A DNA stretch of 64,000 nucleotides from JBKECF01 sp047974375 (GCA_047974375.1 JBKECF010000079.1:23529-87528); one strand, 5' to 3'. Positions 26,033 to 35,732 are shown, counted from the stretch's first letter. Notes: generated from the letters alone by a model not told the origin. Numbers and translations are program-made.

Positions 26033-26935
26033 ATGAAGCATTTATTAAAATTATTGGATTATAGTAAAGAAGAAATAATTGAGATTTTAGATTTGGCAGA
26101 CAAACTAAAAAAAGAAACTAAAGAGGGAGTGCCTCATGAAATATTAAAAGGAAAAACTTTAGGAATGATTTTTACGAAATCTTCTACAAGAACAAGGGTA
26201 TCCTTTGAAGTGGGCATTAAACAACTAGGTGGAACAGGACTATTTTTGTCTTCCAATGACATACAACTAGGCCGAGGGGAATCCATAAAAGATACAGCAC
26301 GTGTATTGTCAAGGTATTTAGATGGAATAATGATTCGTACTTTTAAGCAAAGTGATGTAGAAGACTTGGCTGAGTATGGGAATATACCAATTATAAATGG
26401 ACTAACAGATGATTATCATCCATGCCAAATATTAGCAGATTTACAGACCATACGAGAGCATAAAGGAACTTTAGAGGGATTAAAAATGGCATATATTGGT
26501 GATGGAAATAATATGGCAAACTCTTTAATTGTTGGTTGTTTAAAAGTTGGTATGAAAGTTTCTATAGCAACGCCAACAAATTATATCCCAATGGAAGAAG
26601 TGCTGAACTTTGCCAATGGATACAGTGATTTCGAGCTTGTAGAAAATCCAAATGATGCTGTAAAAAATGCAGATGTTGTTATTACAGATGTATGGGCATC
26701 CATGGGACAAGAGGGGGAAGCTAAAGAGCGTATGGCAGCCTTTAAAAATTATCAAATAAATAGAGAGCTTATGGCTAAGGCTAATAAAGATGCCATTGTG
26801 TTACATTGTTTACCAGCACATAAGGGCGAGGAAATTACAGAGGAAATTTTTGAAAAATACGCAAATATTATTTTTGATGAAGCTGAAAATAGATTACACG
26901 CACAAAAGGCTGTCATGGTTAAATTAATGAAGTAA
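26033..26935 (+). CDS. argF: Ornithine carbamoyltransferase
   Basis: Forms citrulline from ornithine and carbamoyl phosphate. It is 300 residues with the carbamoyl-phosphate motif KSSTRTRVSFEVG, the DYHPCQILADLQT motif, and the ornithine-binding VLHCLPAHKGEEI. It closes the arginine cluster and is followed by a strong terminator. No carA or carB is in the window. A catabolic (arcB) role is less likely given the biosynthetic neighbours. Confidence 0.96.
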   Translation: MKHLLKLLDYSKEEIIEILDLADKLKKETKEGVPHEILKGKTLGMIFTKSSTRTRVSFEVGIKQLGGTGLFLSSNDIQLGRGESIKDTARVLSRYLDGIMIRTFKQSDVEDLAEYGNIPIINGLTDDYHPCQILADLQTIREHKGTLEGLKMAYIGDGNNMANSLIVGCLKVGMKVSIATPTNYIPMEEVLNFANGYSDFELVENPNDAVKNADVVITDVWASMGQEGEAKERMAAFKNYQINRELMAKANKDAIVLHCLPAHKGEEITEEIFEKYANIIFDEAENRLHAQKAVMVKLMK

Positions 26936-26942
26936 GTAAAGG

Positions 26943-26970
26943 AATCACAGTTTATAACTGTGATTTTTTT
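26943..26970 (+). terminator. Terminator of the arginine operon
   Basis: AATCACAGTT, loop TAT, AACTGTGATT, then a run of T; 7 bases after the argF stop. Confidence 0.9.
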
Positions 26971-26980
26971 GTATAACAAC

Positions 26981-27009
26981 TTGTAATATCATGAATGTAT
27001 TGTTATACT
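26981..27009 (+). promoter_or_regulatory. Promoter of the nucleoside operon
   Basis: TTGTAA (26981-26986), 17-base spacer, TATACT (27004-27009), 29 bases before the start of the oxidoreductase gene and after the arginine terminator. Confidence 0.6.
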
Positions 27010-27037
27010 TGTTTTAAAATGAAGAGGAGTTGATGTA

Positions 27038-28105
27038 ATGTTAGTTGGAATTGTGGGGACTGGGCTTATTAGCAATATGCATGCCAAAGCAATAAAAGCG
27101 ACGGGATGTGATATTATATTTTCTGTTAATGATAATATAGATGAGGCAAAAATATTTAATGCAAAATACAATATACCCTATAGTTTTAGGGATATAGATA
27201 ATGCTATTTCGAAGTTTGAAGTATCTGTTTTACATATTTGTACGCCACCTTATATACATTATGAATATGCGAAAAAAGCCTTGGAGAATAATATTCATGT
27301 AATTGTAGAAAAACCACTATGCCTAGATACAAATGAAGCAAAAGAGTTAATGGAATTAGCTCAGAAAAAAAATTTAATATGTGCAGTTAATTATAATGTT
27401 AGGTTTTACGATCAAATATTAGAAATGAGAAAGTTAATAAACTACAAAAATTTTGGAGAGCCTGTTTTATTACGTTGTCATTATTTACAGGAGTTTCATG
27501 TTTTACCTGCTTATTTTTCTTGGCGTTACAATGAAAAAAAGGGAGGAAAAATGCGAGCTGTAACAGAAATAGGCTCTCATATACTAGATTTAATAAGATT
27601 TGTAACAAATGTTGAAATATCTCAAGTAAGTGCAAACTTTGGCAAGCTTAACCAAAGAAGATATTTGGAAGGCAACCTAATGCATGAAAATAAAGTGGAT
27701 AATTCTACAGAAATTGCAATAAATAGCGAAGATGTATGTTTTATAAATTTTAAATTAGCCAATGGGGCAATAGGAAATATTTTTTTATCTGAAATTTCCA
27801 TAGGTCATACAAATGAAATAGAAATAGAGGTTACTAGTCGAAAAAATTCAGTTTTATGGAATACTGACAAACCATACGCCCTTAGTTACTGTAGCAAAGA
27901 CAATGGAAATAGGGTTTTAAATTCCGACTTTGGAGTTGGTTTTGAAGAGACTTTCAATAGATTTGTTGCAGATATTTATAACAAAATAGAATTTAGACAT
28001 AATGAATATGATTTTGCGACGTTTACAGATGGTTATATAAATGTAAAAATCTGTGAAAGGCTTTATGAAAGCAATAATGCGAATGGGAAATGGCTAGAGG
28101 TGTAG
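27038..28105 (+). CDS. Gfo/Idh/MocA-family NAD(P)-dependent oxidoreductase
   Basis: Probable sugar or sugar-derivative dehydrogenase. The 355 residues have a Rossmann N-terminus (VGIVGTGLISNMHAKAI), the family motif VIVEKPLCLDTNEAKELM with the conserved Lys of EKP, and a C-terminal alpha/beta domain with GSHILDLIRF. The substrate is not apparent. It is first in an eight-gene operon for nucleoside uptake and breakdown, so a ribose-related substrate is conceivable (inference). Confidence 0.9.
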   Translation: MLVGIVGTGLISNMHAKAIKATGCDIIFSVNDNIDEAKIFNAKYNIPYSFRDIDNAISKFEVSVLHICTPPYIHYEYAKKALENNIHVIVEKPLCLDTNEAKELMELAQKKNLICAVNYNVRFYDQILEMRKLINYKNFGEPVLLRCHYLQEFHVLPAYFSWRYNEKKGGKMRAVTEIGSHILDLIRFVTNVEISQVSANFGKLNQRRYLEGNLMHENKVDNSTEIAINSEDVCFINFKLANGAIGNIFLSEISIGHTNEIEIEVTSRKNSVLWNTDKPYALSYCSKDNGNRVLNSDFGVGFEETFNRFVADIYNKIEFRHNEYDFATFTDGYINVKICERLYESNNANGKWLEV

Positions 28106-28109
28106 GGAT

Positions 28110-28598
28110 ATGGAAATAAAACTAGTTGAAGAAATTATTAAAAATTATAACTTGAAAAAATTAGAGGAAGAAGGTGTATATGTAGATAAAATATATTGTA
28201 GTCCATTTTCTTATAAAGAGGATGTAGGAGTTGGCTCATCAATGATTGGGCTTTATTCGCCCTATGTAAATAGTAAGTCTTGTTTTCATAAATTAACTAA
28301 CGATGAGCTTTGGCATTTTTATGGCGGTGATCCGTTAGAGTTATACTTATTGTATGAAGATGGAAAAACAGAAAACATAATTTTAGGCTCGGACTTTAGA
28401 AAAGGTCATAGAACTACTTATGTTGTAAAAGCCAATACTTGGCAAGGTGGATGTACATATTCAGGCGGGGTTTATTCCCTTTTTGGCTGTACAGTATTTC
28501 CAGAATTTACTATAGATTGTTTTACTGCTGGCGAAGTTGATTATTTGGTTAACAAGTATCCAGAAATGAAGGATGTTATTTTAAAGTTGACAATATAA
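28110..28598 (+). CDS. Cupin protein of the DUF985 (cupin_5) family
   Basis: Small single-domain cupin of unknown substrate. The 162 residues hold SMIGLYSPYV, HKLTNDELWHFYGGDPLELY (the family's central histidine-containing motif), LGSDFRKGHRTTYVVKANTW and FGCTVFPEFTIDCFTAG at the end, typical of DUF985 proteins. It starts 4 bases after the oxidoreductase and is followed by the phosphorylase, so it may be a sugar-handling partner (inference). Confidence 0.88.
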   Translation: MEIKLVEEIIKNYNLKKLEEEGVYVDKIYCSPFSYKEDVGVGSSMIGLYSPYVNSKSCFHKLTNDELWHFYGGDPLELYLLYEDGKTENIILGSDFRKGHRTTYVVKANTWQGGCTYSGGVYSLFGCTVFPEFTIDCFTAGEVDYLVNKYPEMKDVILKLTI

Positions 28599-28615
28599 AA
28601 TTTTAAGGAGGATAT

Positions 28616-29428
28616 ATGTATAAAAAAGTATTAGAAAGTGTGGAGTATATTAAATCTAAAACGGATTTAAATCCAACAGTCGCATTGGTTTTAGGCTCGG
28701 GCCTTGGAGATTTTGCAGATGAACTTGACGAAAAGGTAATAATTCCCTACGGGGACATACCGCACTTCCCTGTTTCAACAGCACCAAGTCATAAGGGAAA
28801 CCTTGTAATAGGAAAAATGTGGGGTAAGGTTGTACTGTGTATGCAAGGTAGATTACATTACTATGAAGGTTACGATATGCAAACCATTACATACCCTATA
28901 CGTGTAATGAAAATGCTAGGTATTGAGAAATTACTTCTTACAAATGCAGCTGGTGGACTAAATGAAAAGTATAAAGAAGGAACTCTTATGATAATTACGG
29001 ATCATATTAACTTTATGGGGCAAAATCCTCTAATTGGTAAAAATGAAGATGAATTTGGCCCGCGTTTTAACGATATGACTTATGCCTACAATTTAGATAT
29101 GAGAAATATAATAAAAAATGCAGCTAAGGAAATAGATTTTCCTATAGAAGAAGGTATATTTGTAGGTTATAGCGGGCCTAGCTTTGAAACTCCGGCGGAA
29201 ATAAGGCTTTTTAGGGGTTTTGGCGGTGATGCTGTAGGTATGAGTACGGTGCCAGAGGTAATTGTGGCTAACCATTGTGGTATAAAGGTAGCGGCTATTA
29301 CTTGTATAACTAATATGGCCGCAGGTATTTTAGATGTTCCCATTAGTGGGGAAGAAGTTATAGTTGTGGCAGATAAAATGAAACCTATTTTTAAAAGAGT
29401 TGTTAGTGATACTTTGAAGGGTTTGTAG
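28616..29428 (+). CDS. punA: Purine nucleoside phosphorylase (trimeric type)
   Basis: Splits inosine or guanosine with phosphate to base and ribose 1-phosphate. The 270 residues show VALVLGSGLGDFA (phosphate loop), GRLHYYEGY, Glu191 in GPSFETPAEIRL, GMSTVPEVIVA, and Asn233 in ITCITNMAAG. Asn at that site marks 6-oxopurine specificity; methylthioadenosine phosphorylases have Asp. It lies directly upstream of a BMP-type nucleoside transporter, which would supply its substrate. Confidence 0.95.
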   Translation: MYKKVLESVEYIKSKTDLNPTVALVLGSGLGDFADELDEKVIIPYGDIPHFPVSTAPSHKGNLVIGKMWGKVVLCMQGRLHYYEGYDMQTITYPIRVMKMLGIEKLLLTNAAGGLNEKYKEGTLMIITDHINFMGQNPLIGKNEDEFGPRFNDMTYAYNLDMRNIIKNAAKEIDFPIEEGIFVGYSGPSFETPAEIRLFRGFGGDAVGMSTVPEVIVANHCGIKVAAITCITNMAAGILDVPISGEEVIVVADKMKPIFKRVVSDTLKGL

Positions 29429-29451
29429 GATAAGGTAAGATGGGAGATTTT

Positions 29452-30591
29452 ATGAGTAAATTTAAAAATTTAATAGGTATTTTAGTATTAATGACATTCT
29501 TAGTTAGCTGTGGTGGGAATAATGAAAATATGGAAGAAGTTACAAATGCAGACAGTAGTGAGGGTATGAAAATTGCGATAATTTCAAGTCCTTCAGGTGT
29601 TGATGATGGATCTTTTAATGAAAATAATTATGATGGCATACTAATGTATGTAAATGAAAATCCAGATGCTACTGTAAGCCCTATTCAAGAACCGACAGGC
29701 TCACCGGATGCTGCTATAGAGGAACTAAATAATATTGTTGGGGATTATGACGCCTTTGTCTTAGCTGGATTTCAATTTGCAGCTGCTTCCCAGACTGCCT
29801 TAGATAATCCAGATAAAAATTTTATACTAGTTGATTCTGAGCCAACCCCAATTGACGAACAAACTGTTTTTGATAATCTTGTAAGCCTTACTTTTAAGGA
29901 ACATGAAAGTGCTTTTTTAGCAGGGATTGCAGCGGCATCTGAGTCTAAAACTGGAAAGGTAGCAGTAGTGAATGGAATTGCATATCCATCCAATGTGAAT
30001 TATCAATTTGGTTTCACAGCCGGAGTAAATTATTCAAATAAAAATTTCGGAACAACTGTGGAAGTTGTTGAACTGCCTGCTTACGGAGGAACGGATGTTA
30101 CGGGAGCACAAGTAGGCGGTAATTATGTTGGCAGTTTTAACGATGAGGCTACGGGCAAAATAGTTGGCCAGAAATTACTAGAGGCAGGTGTCGATATTTG
30201 TCTTGTAGCAGCTGGTAATTCGGGAAATGGTATATTTACTGCCTTTAAAGAGTCGGAAGAAGATGTTTTTGTTATTGGCTGTGACGTAGACCAATATGAT
30301 GATGGAGTGGCAGGAGATAAGAATATTATTTTAACAAGTGCTCTTAAAAAAATGGATATAAATGTAAAAAGACAATTAGATGCTATTAAAAATGAAACTT
30401 TTGAAGGTAGCAATTTATTACTTGACGCAACAACAGATTCTATAGGGATTGTTTTAGAAGATGGTAGACAACAATTATCTAGCGACACAATTACTAAGGT
30501 GAATGATCTATTTGAGCTAATAAAAGATGGAACTATTGTACCACCTTCAAATTTTTCAGGAACTACAGCAGAAGAATTTACGGGCCTATAG
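29452..30591 (+). CDS. BMP/PnrA-family nucleoside-binding lipoprotein
   Basis: Extracytoplasmic receptor of the nucleoside ABC importer. The 379 residues begin with a lipoprotein signal (KNLIGILVLMTFLVSC), then a BMP domain with DDGSFNENNYDGI, GFQFAAASQTALDNP and FLAGIAAASESKTGKVAVV. I chose the ATG at 29452 because GGGAGATTTT precedes it; an ATG at 29440 has no ribosome site. Purine nucleosides are the usual ligands of PnrA-type receptors, in line with the phosphorylase next to it. Confidence 0.93.
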   Translation: MSKFKNLIGILVLMTFLVSCGGNNENMEEVTNADSSEGMKIAIISSPSGVDDGSFNENNYDGILMYVNENPDATVSPIQEPTGSPDAAIEELNNIVGDYDAFVLAGFQFAAASQTALDNPDKNFILVDSEPTPIDEQTVFDNLVSLTFKEHESAFLAGIAAASESKTGKVAVVNGIAYPSNVNYQFGFTAGVNYSNKNFGTTVEVVELPAYGGTDVTGAQVGGNYVGSFNDEATGKIVGQKLLEAGVDICLVAAGNSGNGIFTAFKESEEDVFVIGCDVDQYDDGVAGDKNIILTSALKKMDINVKRQLDAIKNETFEGSNLLLDATTDSIGIVLEDGRQQLSSDTITKVNDLFELIKDGTIVPPSNFSGTTAEEFTGL

Positions 30592-30615
30592 AAATACTAA
30601 TGGGAGGAAATAATT

Positions 30616-32148
30616 TTGAGCGAATACATAATAGAAATGAAAAATATAACAAAAAAATTTCCTAAAATTATAGCAAATAATAATATTACCCTAAGGATTA
30701 AAAAAGGTGAAATTTTTGCCTTGCTTGGTGAAAATGGTGCAGGTAAGTCAACATTAATGAGTATTTTATTTGGAATGTATGAGCCGGAAGCAGGAGAAAT
30801 ATATATAAGAGGTAAAAAAGAAGTTATATCATCTCCAAACCATGCAGTAAAGCTAAATATTGGTATGGTTCATCAACATTTTAAGTTGATTCCTAATTAT
30901 ACAATTACTAAAAACATTATATTAGGTGTTGAGCCTGTTGCTAAAAAATTTGGAATTTTACCAACAATAGATATTAAGAATACCGATAAAAAAATTTCAG
31001 AATTATCTGAAAAATATGGGTTGAAAGTTAATCCTACTATGAAAGTGGAAGATGTAAGTGTATCTACAGCACAGAGGGTGGAAATTTTAAAAATGCTTTA
31101 TAAAGAGGCGGAAATTTTAATTTTTGATGAGCCGACGGCGGTGCTTACCCCTCAAGAAATAAAATATTTTTTGGATATACTTAAATCTTTACAAAAAAAT
31201 GGAAAAACAATAATTCTTATAAGCCACAAGCTGGAGGAAATAAAAAAAGTTGCTGATAGATGCGGTATTATGAATAGAGGTAAATTAGTTGATGTTCGGA
31301 ATGTTGCCGAAACTTCCACAAAAGAAATGGCGCATCTAATGGTGGGTAAAGATATTTCTTTTAATGTGAGCAAATCATTACCGAGTTTTGGAGAAAATAT
31401 TTTAGAGGTTAATAATCTAACTTATAAAAATAAAGATGGAATAGAACTTATTAAGAATATTTCATTTAAAGTAAGGAGAGGGGAAGTCTTTGCGGTAGCA
31501 GGCGTTTCTGACAATGGACAAATGGAACTTGTGGAAGCTATTACAGGTTTTATTAAACCTAGTAGTGGGGAAATTATTTTCAAGAAAAAGAATATTCAAA
31601 ATTTAACTATTAGAGAGAGAACTGAAGAGGGAATGGCATATATACCTGAGGATAGACAGGTTTATGGTCTTGTTTTGGACTTTGTGTTATCAGATAACTT
31701 AGTGCTAAAAACTTATTATAAAGATAAATATTGCAAAAATGGCATTTTACAAAGGAAGGAAATTTTAGCTACAGCAAAAAGATTAATAAAAGATTTTGAT
31801 ATACGTTCATCAGAAGATGGCAATACTATTGTTAGATCTATGAGTGGGGGAAATCAACAAAAAGCCATTATAGCTAGGGAGGTAGACCTTGATTCCGATT
31901 TAGTGATTTTTGTTCAGCCTACAAGAGGTTTAGATATAGGTGCGATTAACAATATTCACAAAAGTATACTTGCTCAAAGAGATAAGGGGAAAGCTGTGCT
32001 TCTTGTTTCTTTAGAATTGGATGAAGTATTATCTCTTGCTGATACAATTGGAGTAATATATAATGGTGAAATTTTAAGGGTGGAAGATAGAAATAAACTT
32101 ACTACAAATGAGATAGGCGAGTACATGATGGGAGTGAAGACTTTATGA
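30616..32148 (+). CDS. Nucleoside ABC transporter ATPase (tandem, RbsA/YufO type)
   Basis: Double-domain ATPase of the importer, 510 residues. The first half has Walker A GENGAGKSTLMS and Walker B ILIFDEPTAVLTP. The second half has a degenerate Walker A (AGVSDNGQMELVEAI) but a good signature (RSMSGGNQQKAIIARE), as is normal in this family. The start is TTG at 30616, preceded by GGGAGGAAATAATT. Its stop overlaps the next gene (ATGATAA). Confidence 0.94.
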   Translation: MSEYIIEMKNITKKFPKIIANNNITLRIKKGEIFALLGENGAGKSTLMSILFGMYEPEAGEIYIRGKKEVISSPNHAVKLNIGMVHQHFKLIPNYTITKNIILGVEPVAKKFGILPTIDIKNTDKKISELSEKYGLKVNPTMKVEDVSVSTAQRVEILKMLYKEAEILIFDEPTAVLTPQEIKYFLDILKSLQKNGKTIILISHKLEEIKKVADRCGIMNRGKLVDVRNVAETSTKEMAHLMVGKDISFNVSKSLPSFGENILEVNNLTYKNKDGIELIKNISFKVRRGEVFAVAGVSDNGQMELVEAITGFIKPSSGEIIFKKKNIQNLTIRERTEEGMAYIPEDRQVYGLVLDFVLSDNLVLKTYYKDKYCKNGILQRKEILATAKRLIKDFDIRSSEDGNTIVRSMSGGNQQKAIIAREVDLDSDLVIFVQPTRGLDIGAINNIHKSILAQRDKGKAVLLVSLELDEVLSLADTIGVIYNGEILRVEDRNKLTTNEIGEYMMGVKTL

Positions 32149-33293
32149 TAATAGACAAATTTTTGGAACTTTATACAAATAAAAAAACACAAAGTTTTAT
32201 GATTTCTTTGTCATCGGTGATCGTAAGTTTATTTTTTGGATGTATTATATTTTGGATTTTAGGAAAAAATCCTTTTACTGCATATGGGGCTTTTTTACGA
32301 GGTTCAGGAATTTTGCCTAAATTTAAATATGGGTCCTACCAAGGACAGTTAACAGATATATTAAGATTATTAGATGCTATAACTCCTATGATATTTGCAG
32401 CTTTAGCAGTGGCTGTTGCCTATGTTGGAGGAATGTTTAATATTGCTGTATCAGGTATTATGTTATTGTCTGGTTTTATTGCGACCATAACTATAGGTTA
32501 CATTCCTGATTTGAATCCCTTCATTGCTAAACCTCTTGTTGTTTTAGTGGGTGTGCTTATGGGGGTGCTTTATGGAACGGCTATTGGTTATTTAAAATAC
32601 AAATTTAATATAAATGAAGTTGTAACTGCAATAATGTTTAATTATATCACTATGTATATTGTTGGTTTTTTTATACAGTCTTATTATATTGATACCGTAT
32701 CTAGGCAGTCTAAAAATATAACAGACAATAGTAGATTAACGTTACAGGGGGTTGAAGCTTTTGGTTTAAAATTTGTTATGCCCTTGGGAATTGTACTGGC
32801 GTTGATATTTGTTTTTGTCATTTGGTTCATAATGAATAGAACTAAACTAGGATTTGAAATTAAAGCTTTAGGTAGTAATAAAAATGCGGCAAAGTATAGT
32901 GGTATAAATATAAATAAAATGACACTTTTAATAATGGCAATTTCGGGAGGAATTGCTGGAATTGCTGGAGTTACTTATTATTTAGGATATTACGATTCTA
33001 TGGCATTTAATCAACTAAATACCCTAGGGTTTTCAGCAATTTCTGTATCACTACTGGGAAATAACAATCCTGTAGGTATTATATTTTCATCTTTGTTAAT
33101 TACTATTATTGACACAGGAAGTACATATATGAGTTCCTATATAAAAGTTGAACGTGAAATAGCAGGTGTATTAACTAGTATTATTTTGATTTTTACTGCC
33201 TGTGCTACTTTTTTTAAATACAAAATAAATCGAATAGTAGAAGAAAGGGAGTTGGAAAAGCCAAAAGCGGAAGGGGTGAATTTAGATGAATAG
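32145..33293 (+). CDS. Nucleoside ABC transporter permease 1 (YufP type)
   Basis: Membrane subunit, 382 residues, with eight to ten hydrophobic segments. The family motif GSNKNAAKYSGININKMTLL lies before the last helices (about residues 245-265), and the protein has the AVAYVGGMFNIAVSGIMLLSG segment of RbsC/YufP-like permeases in its first third. It overlaps the ATPase gene by 4 bases and the next permease by 8. Confidence 0.94.
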   Translation: MIIDKFLELYTNKKTQSFMISLSSVIVSLFFGCIIFWILGKNPFTAYGAFLRGSGILPKFKYGSYQGQLTDILRLLDAITPMIFAALAVAVAYVGGMFNIAVSGIMLLSGFIATITIGYIPDLNPFIAKPLVVLVGVLMGVLYGTAIGYLKYKFNINEVVTAIMFNYITMYIVGFFIQSYYIDTVSRQSKNITDNSRLTLQGVEAFGLKFVMPLGIVLALIFVFVIWFIMNRTKLGFEIKALGSNKNAAKYSGININKMTLLIMAISGGIAGIAGVTYYLGYYDSMAFNQLNTLGFSAISVSLLGNNNPVGIIFSSLLITIIDTGSTYMSSYIKVEREIAGVLTSIILIFTACATFFKYKINRIVEERELEKPKAEGVNLDE

Positions 33294-34251
33294 TATAGTT
33301 GTGGAAGGGTTGGCATTTTCTCTGCCTTTATTTATTATGGCTATTTCTGGAATTTATTCTGAGCGTGCAGGGGTTATAAATCTAGCAATTGAGGGATTTC
33401 AAGGGTTTGGAGCTTTTTTTGGAGCTTTAGTTGTTACATTGCTGGCAGTAAAGGTAAATGGTGCCATGGAAAATCCTATGTTGCCATACATAGCGATTTT
33501 AATGGCATTTATTGGCGGGATGGTGTTCTCTGTTTTACATGCGTTGCTTTGCATTAACTTTAAAGCTAATCAAGTTATATCTGGAGTATTAATTAATATT
33601 TTATCTGTATCATTAACGGGTTTTTTAACTAGCCAAATAAATGCTCTTGTTTTTCAAAAACCATCAAATAAATTTGTGTTGAACATATTCCCAAAAACCT
33701 CTATCCTTCTGCTAAGTGAAGTGCCAATAGTAGGCGGTATATTCAAAGAATTTTATACTTTTGAGATAATAATTATAATAGTAGCTTTAATTTTGGCCTA
33801 TGTATTATACAATACAAAGTATGGCTTAAGGCTTTGTGCTAGTGGAGAAAATCCACACGCTTTAGATGCAGCGGGAGTAAATGTTGCAAAAATAAGATAT
33901 TCTGCCATAATGCTCTCTGGTGGTTTAGCTGGCATTGGAGGAATGTGCTTTGCCTATTCAATTTCGGCCAATTTTTCAGGAAGTATATATTTTGGAGCTG
34001 GTTTTTTATCTATTGCTGCTCTTATATTTGGTAACTGGAGGATTATACCTACATTTTTTGCTTGTATACTTTTTGGTTTTGCTAGAAGCTTTGGATATTT
34101 TATAAGTGATTTTTTAGAGCTTCCAGCTGTTTATTCTAATTTAATACTCACGCTGCCCTATGTTTTAACTATGGTATTATTAGTATTTTTTTCTAAGAAT
34201 AATAAACCGCCAATTGCTCTTGGCGAAATATATTATAAAGGTAAAAGATAA
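33286..34251 (+). CDS. Nucleoside ABC transporter permease 2 (YufQ type)
   Basis: Second membrane subunit, 321 residues. It opens LAFSLPLFIMAISGIYSERA, then GVINLAIEGFQGFGAFFGA, the usual start of YufQ-type permeases, and has GENPHALDAAGVNVAKIRYS at the cytoplasmic loop. It overlaps permease 1 by 8 bases and precedes mtnA by 14. Confidence 0.94.
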   Translation: MNSIVVEGLAFSLPLFIMAISGIYSERAGVINLAIEGFQGFGAFFGALVVTLLAVKVNGAMENPMLPYIAILMAFIGGMVFSVLHALLCINFKANQVISGVLINILSVSLTGFLTSQINALVFQKPSNKFVLNIFPKTSILLLSEVPIVGGIFKEFYTFEIIIIIVALILAYVLYNTKYGLRLCASGENPHALDAAGVNVAKIRYSAIMLSGGLAGIGGMCFAYSISANFSGSIYFGAGFLSIAALIFGNWRIIPTFFACILFGFARSFGYFISDFLELPAVYSNLILTLPYVLTMVLLVFFSKNNKPPIALGEIYYKGKR

Positions 34252-34265
34252 ATAAGGAGAAATAA

Positions 34266-35315
34266 ATGATAAATAAAATAATAGAAACAGTAGATTTAAA
34301 AAATGATAATCTAGTAATAATAGACCAAACCAAATTGCCTACAATAGAAGAAGTTTTAACCCTAGATGATGAAAAAAGTATTTGGGAAGCTATTAATAGA
34401 TTATCTGTAAGAGGTGCTCCAGCTATAGGAATTGCTGCAGCAATCGGTATTTATGTATGTATAAACAAGTATGAAACTAATGATTATGACGATTTTTATA
34501 ATGAATTTAAAAGGATTAAGGAGTATTTAGATTCTTCCAGACCAACAGCAGTAAATTTATCTTGGGCACTTAATATAATGGAAGAAGTTGTACTTACTAA
34601 TAGGGATAAAACAGTAAAAGATATAAAAAATGACTTAATGAAAAAGGCAATAGAACTTAAAGAAGAAGATGGCAATATTTGTAGAAAAATTGGAGAGCAT
34701 GGCTTAGAGTTATTGGGAAAAGATTTTGGTTTGTTGACTCATTGTAATGCTGGCAGATTAGCTACTTCTAAATATGGAACAGCTACAGCTCCTATGTATG
34801 TTGGACATGAGCAAGGGTATAACTTTAAAGTTTTTTGCGATGAAACTAGGCCTCTTTTACAAGGAGCAAGGCTTACAGCTTATGAATTACACACAAGTGG
34901 AATAGATACAACTCTTATATGTGATAATATGGCGTCTATAGTTATGGCTAAAGGTAAAATTGATGCAGTTCTAGTAGGGTGCGACAGGGTGGCGGCTAAT
35001 GGAGATACTGCGAATAAAATTGGAACATCTTCTGTTGCGATTTTGGCCAAACATTATGGAATACCATTTTATGTTTGTTGCCCTGTTTCTACTATTGATA
35101 TGACTTGTGCTACAGGTGGCGATATTGAAATAGAAGAAAGAAAGGGTGAGGAAATTACAGAAATGTTTTATTCTAAAAGATTAGCGCCAGAGGGTGTTAA
35201 AACTTTCAATCCAGCTTTTGACGTGACGGATAATTCTCTTATTACGGCTATTATAACGGAGCATGGGGTCTTAAAGCCTCCTTTTAATGAAGCTTTTGGG
35301 AAGTTGTTAAAATAA
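34266..35315 (+). CDS. mtnA: S-methyl-5-thioribose-1-phosphate isomerase (aldose-1-phosphate isomerase family)
   Basis: Isomerises methylthioribose 1-phosphate, and in some members 5-deoxyribose 1-phosphate, to the ribulose form. It is 349 residues, eIF2B-like, with RGAPAIGIAAAIGI, the catalytic Cys region LTHCNAGRLATSKYGTA and the catalytic Asp in VGCDRVAANGDTANKIGT. It is the last gene of the nucleoside operon. No kinase (mtnK), nucleosidase or later methionine salvage gene is linked, so its role here may be sugar-phosphate disposal rather than full methionine recycling. A strong terminator follows. Confidence 0.94.
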   Translation: MINKIIETVDLKNDNLVIIDQTKLPTIEEVLTLDDEKSIWEAINRLSVRGAPAIGIAAAIGIYVCINKYETNDYDDFYNEFKRIKEYLDSSRPTAVNLSWALNIMEEVVLTNRDKTVKDIKNDLMKKAIELKEEDGNICRKIGEHGLELLGKDFGLLTHCNAGRLATSKYGTATAPMYVGHEQGYNFKVFCDETRPLLQGARLTAYELHTSGIDTTLICDNMASIVMAKGKIDAVLVGCDRVAANGDTANKIGTSSVAILAKHYGIPFYVCCPVSTIDMTCATGGDIEIEERKGEEITEMFYSKRLAPEGVKTFNPAFDVTDNSLITAIITEHGVLKPPFNEAFGKLLK

Positions 35316-35355
35316 AGATTTTTATTTGATACGAAATATAATGTTTAAATGAAAT

Positions 35356-35401
35356 AAAAATGCCAAGAGATTGCATAAATTTGCGATTTCTTGGCATTTT
35401 T
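35356..35401 (+). terminator. Terminator of the nucleoside operon
   Basis: AAAAATGCCAAGA (35356-35368) and TCTTGGCATTTTT (35389-35401), a perfect 13-bp stem ending in a T run, 40 bases after mtnA. Confidence 0.88.
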
Positions 35402-35419
35402 ATAATTTTCATTAGCATT

Positions 35420-35536
35420 AAGGTGGTGTCGGGGAAAGAAAAAACCTTGGTGCTTTGCCACAAGCCATTGGTCGTAAAGCCTTGCTTTACTATTCCGGCA
35501 GGCAACCAGCCCCCACTGGTGGATAGGTCTATTGAC
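35420..35536 (-). repeat. Diverged relic of the dispersed repeat, copy F
   Basis: On the minus strand this reads GTCAATAGACCTATCCACC, then AGTGGGGGCTGG, the A end of the repeat family. It then continues with different sequence that contains the hairpin GTAAAGC-CTT-GCTTTAC (35474-35490). Only the A end aligns, so it is a variant or a partly replaced copy. It lies 200 bases from copy D. Confidence 0.65.
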
Positions 35537-35732
35537 TTGGTAATGTTTTTTATTTTAAGACACCCTCCCTTTTATAATGGAATAGAAACAAAGTGTTATG
35601 TAGGATGTTAATAATAATTAAGTAATAAATACTAAAACTATACTTAATATATACTAGGAATTAAGTGGGGGGTATAATTGTCAAATATAAACTATAAATC
35701 TAAATTGGGTTTAAAATTTATATTAAGAAGTG
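35537..35732. other. Non-coding region upstream of the sugar-binding protein gene
   Basis: No gene. It is A/T-rich, with a TATAAT at 35673-35678 that could be the -10 box of the downstream sugar operon; no good -35 is seen, as expected if a regulator is needed. If this is the promoter, repeat copy D lies inside the mRNA leader. Confidence 0.4.

Noticed and set aside
35360..35611. ORF of 83 codons on the plus strand
   Set aside because: It runs through a terminator and a repeat relic and has no ribosome site, so it is not a gene.
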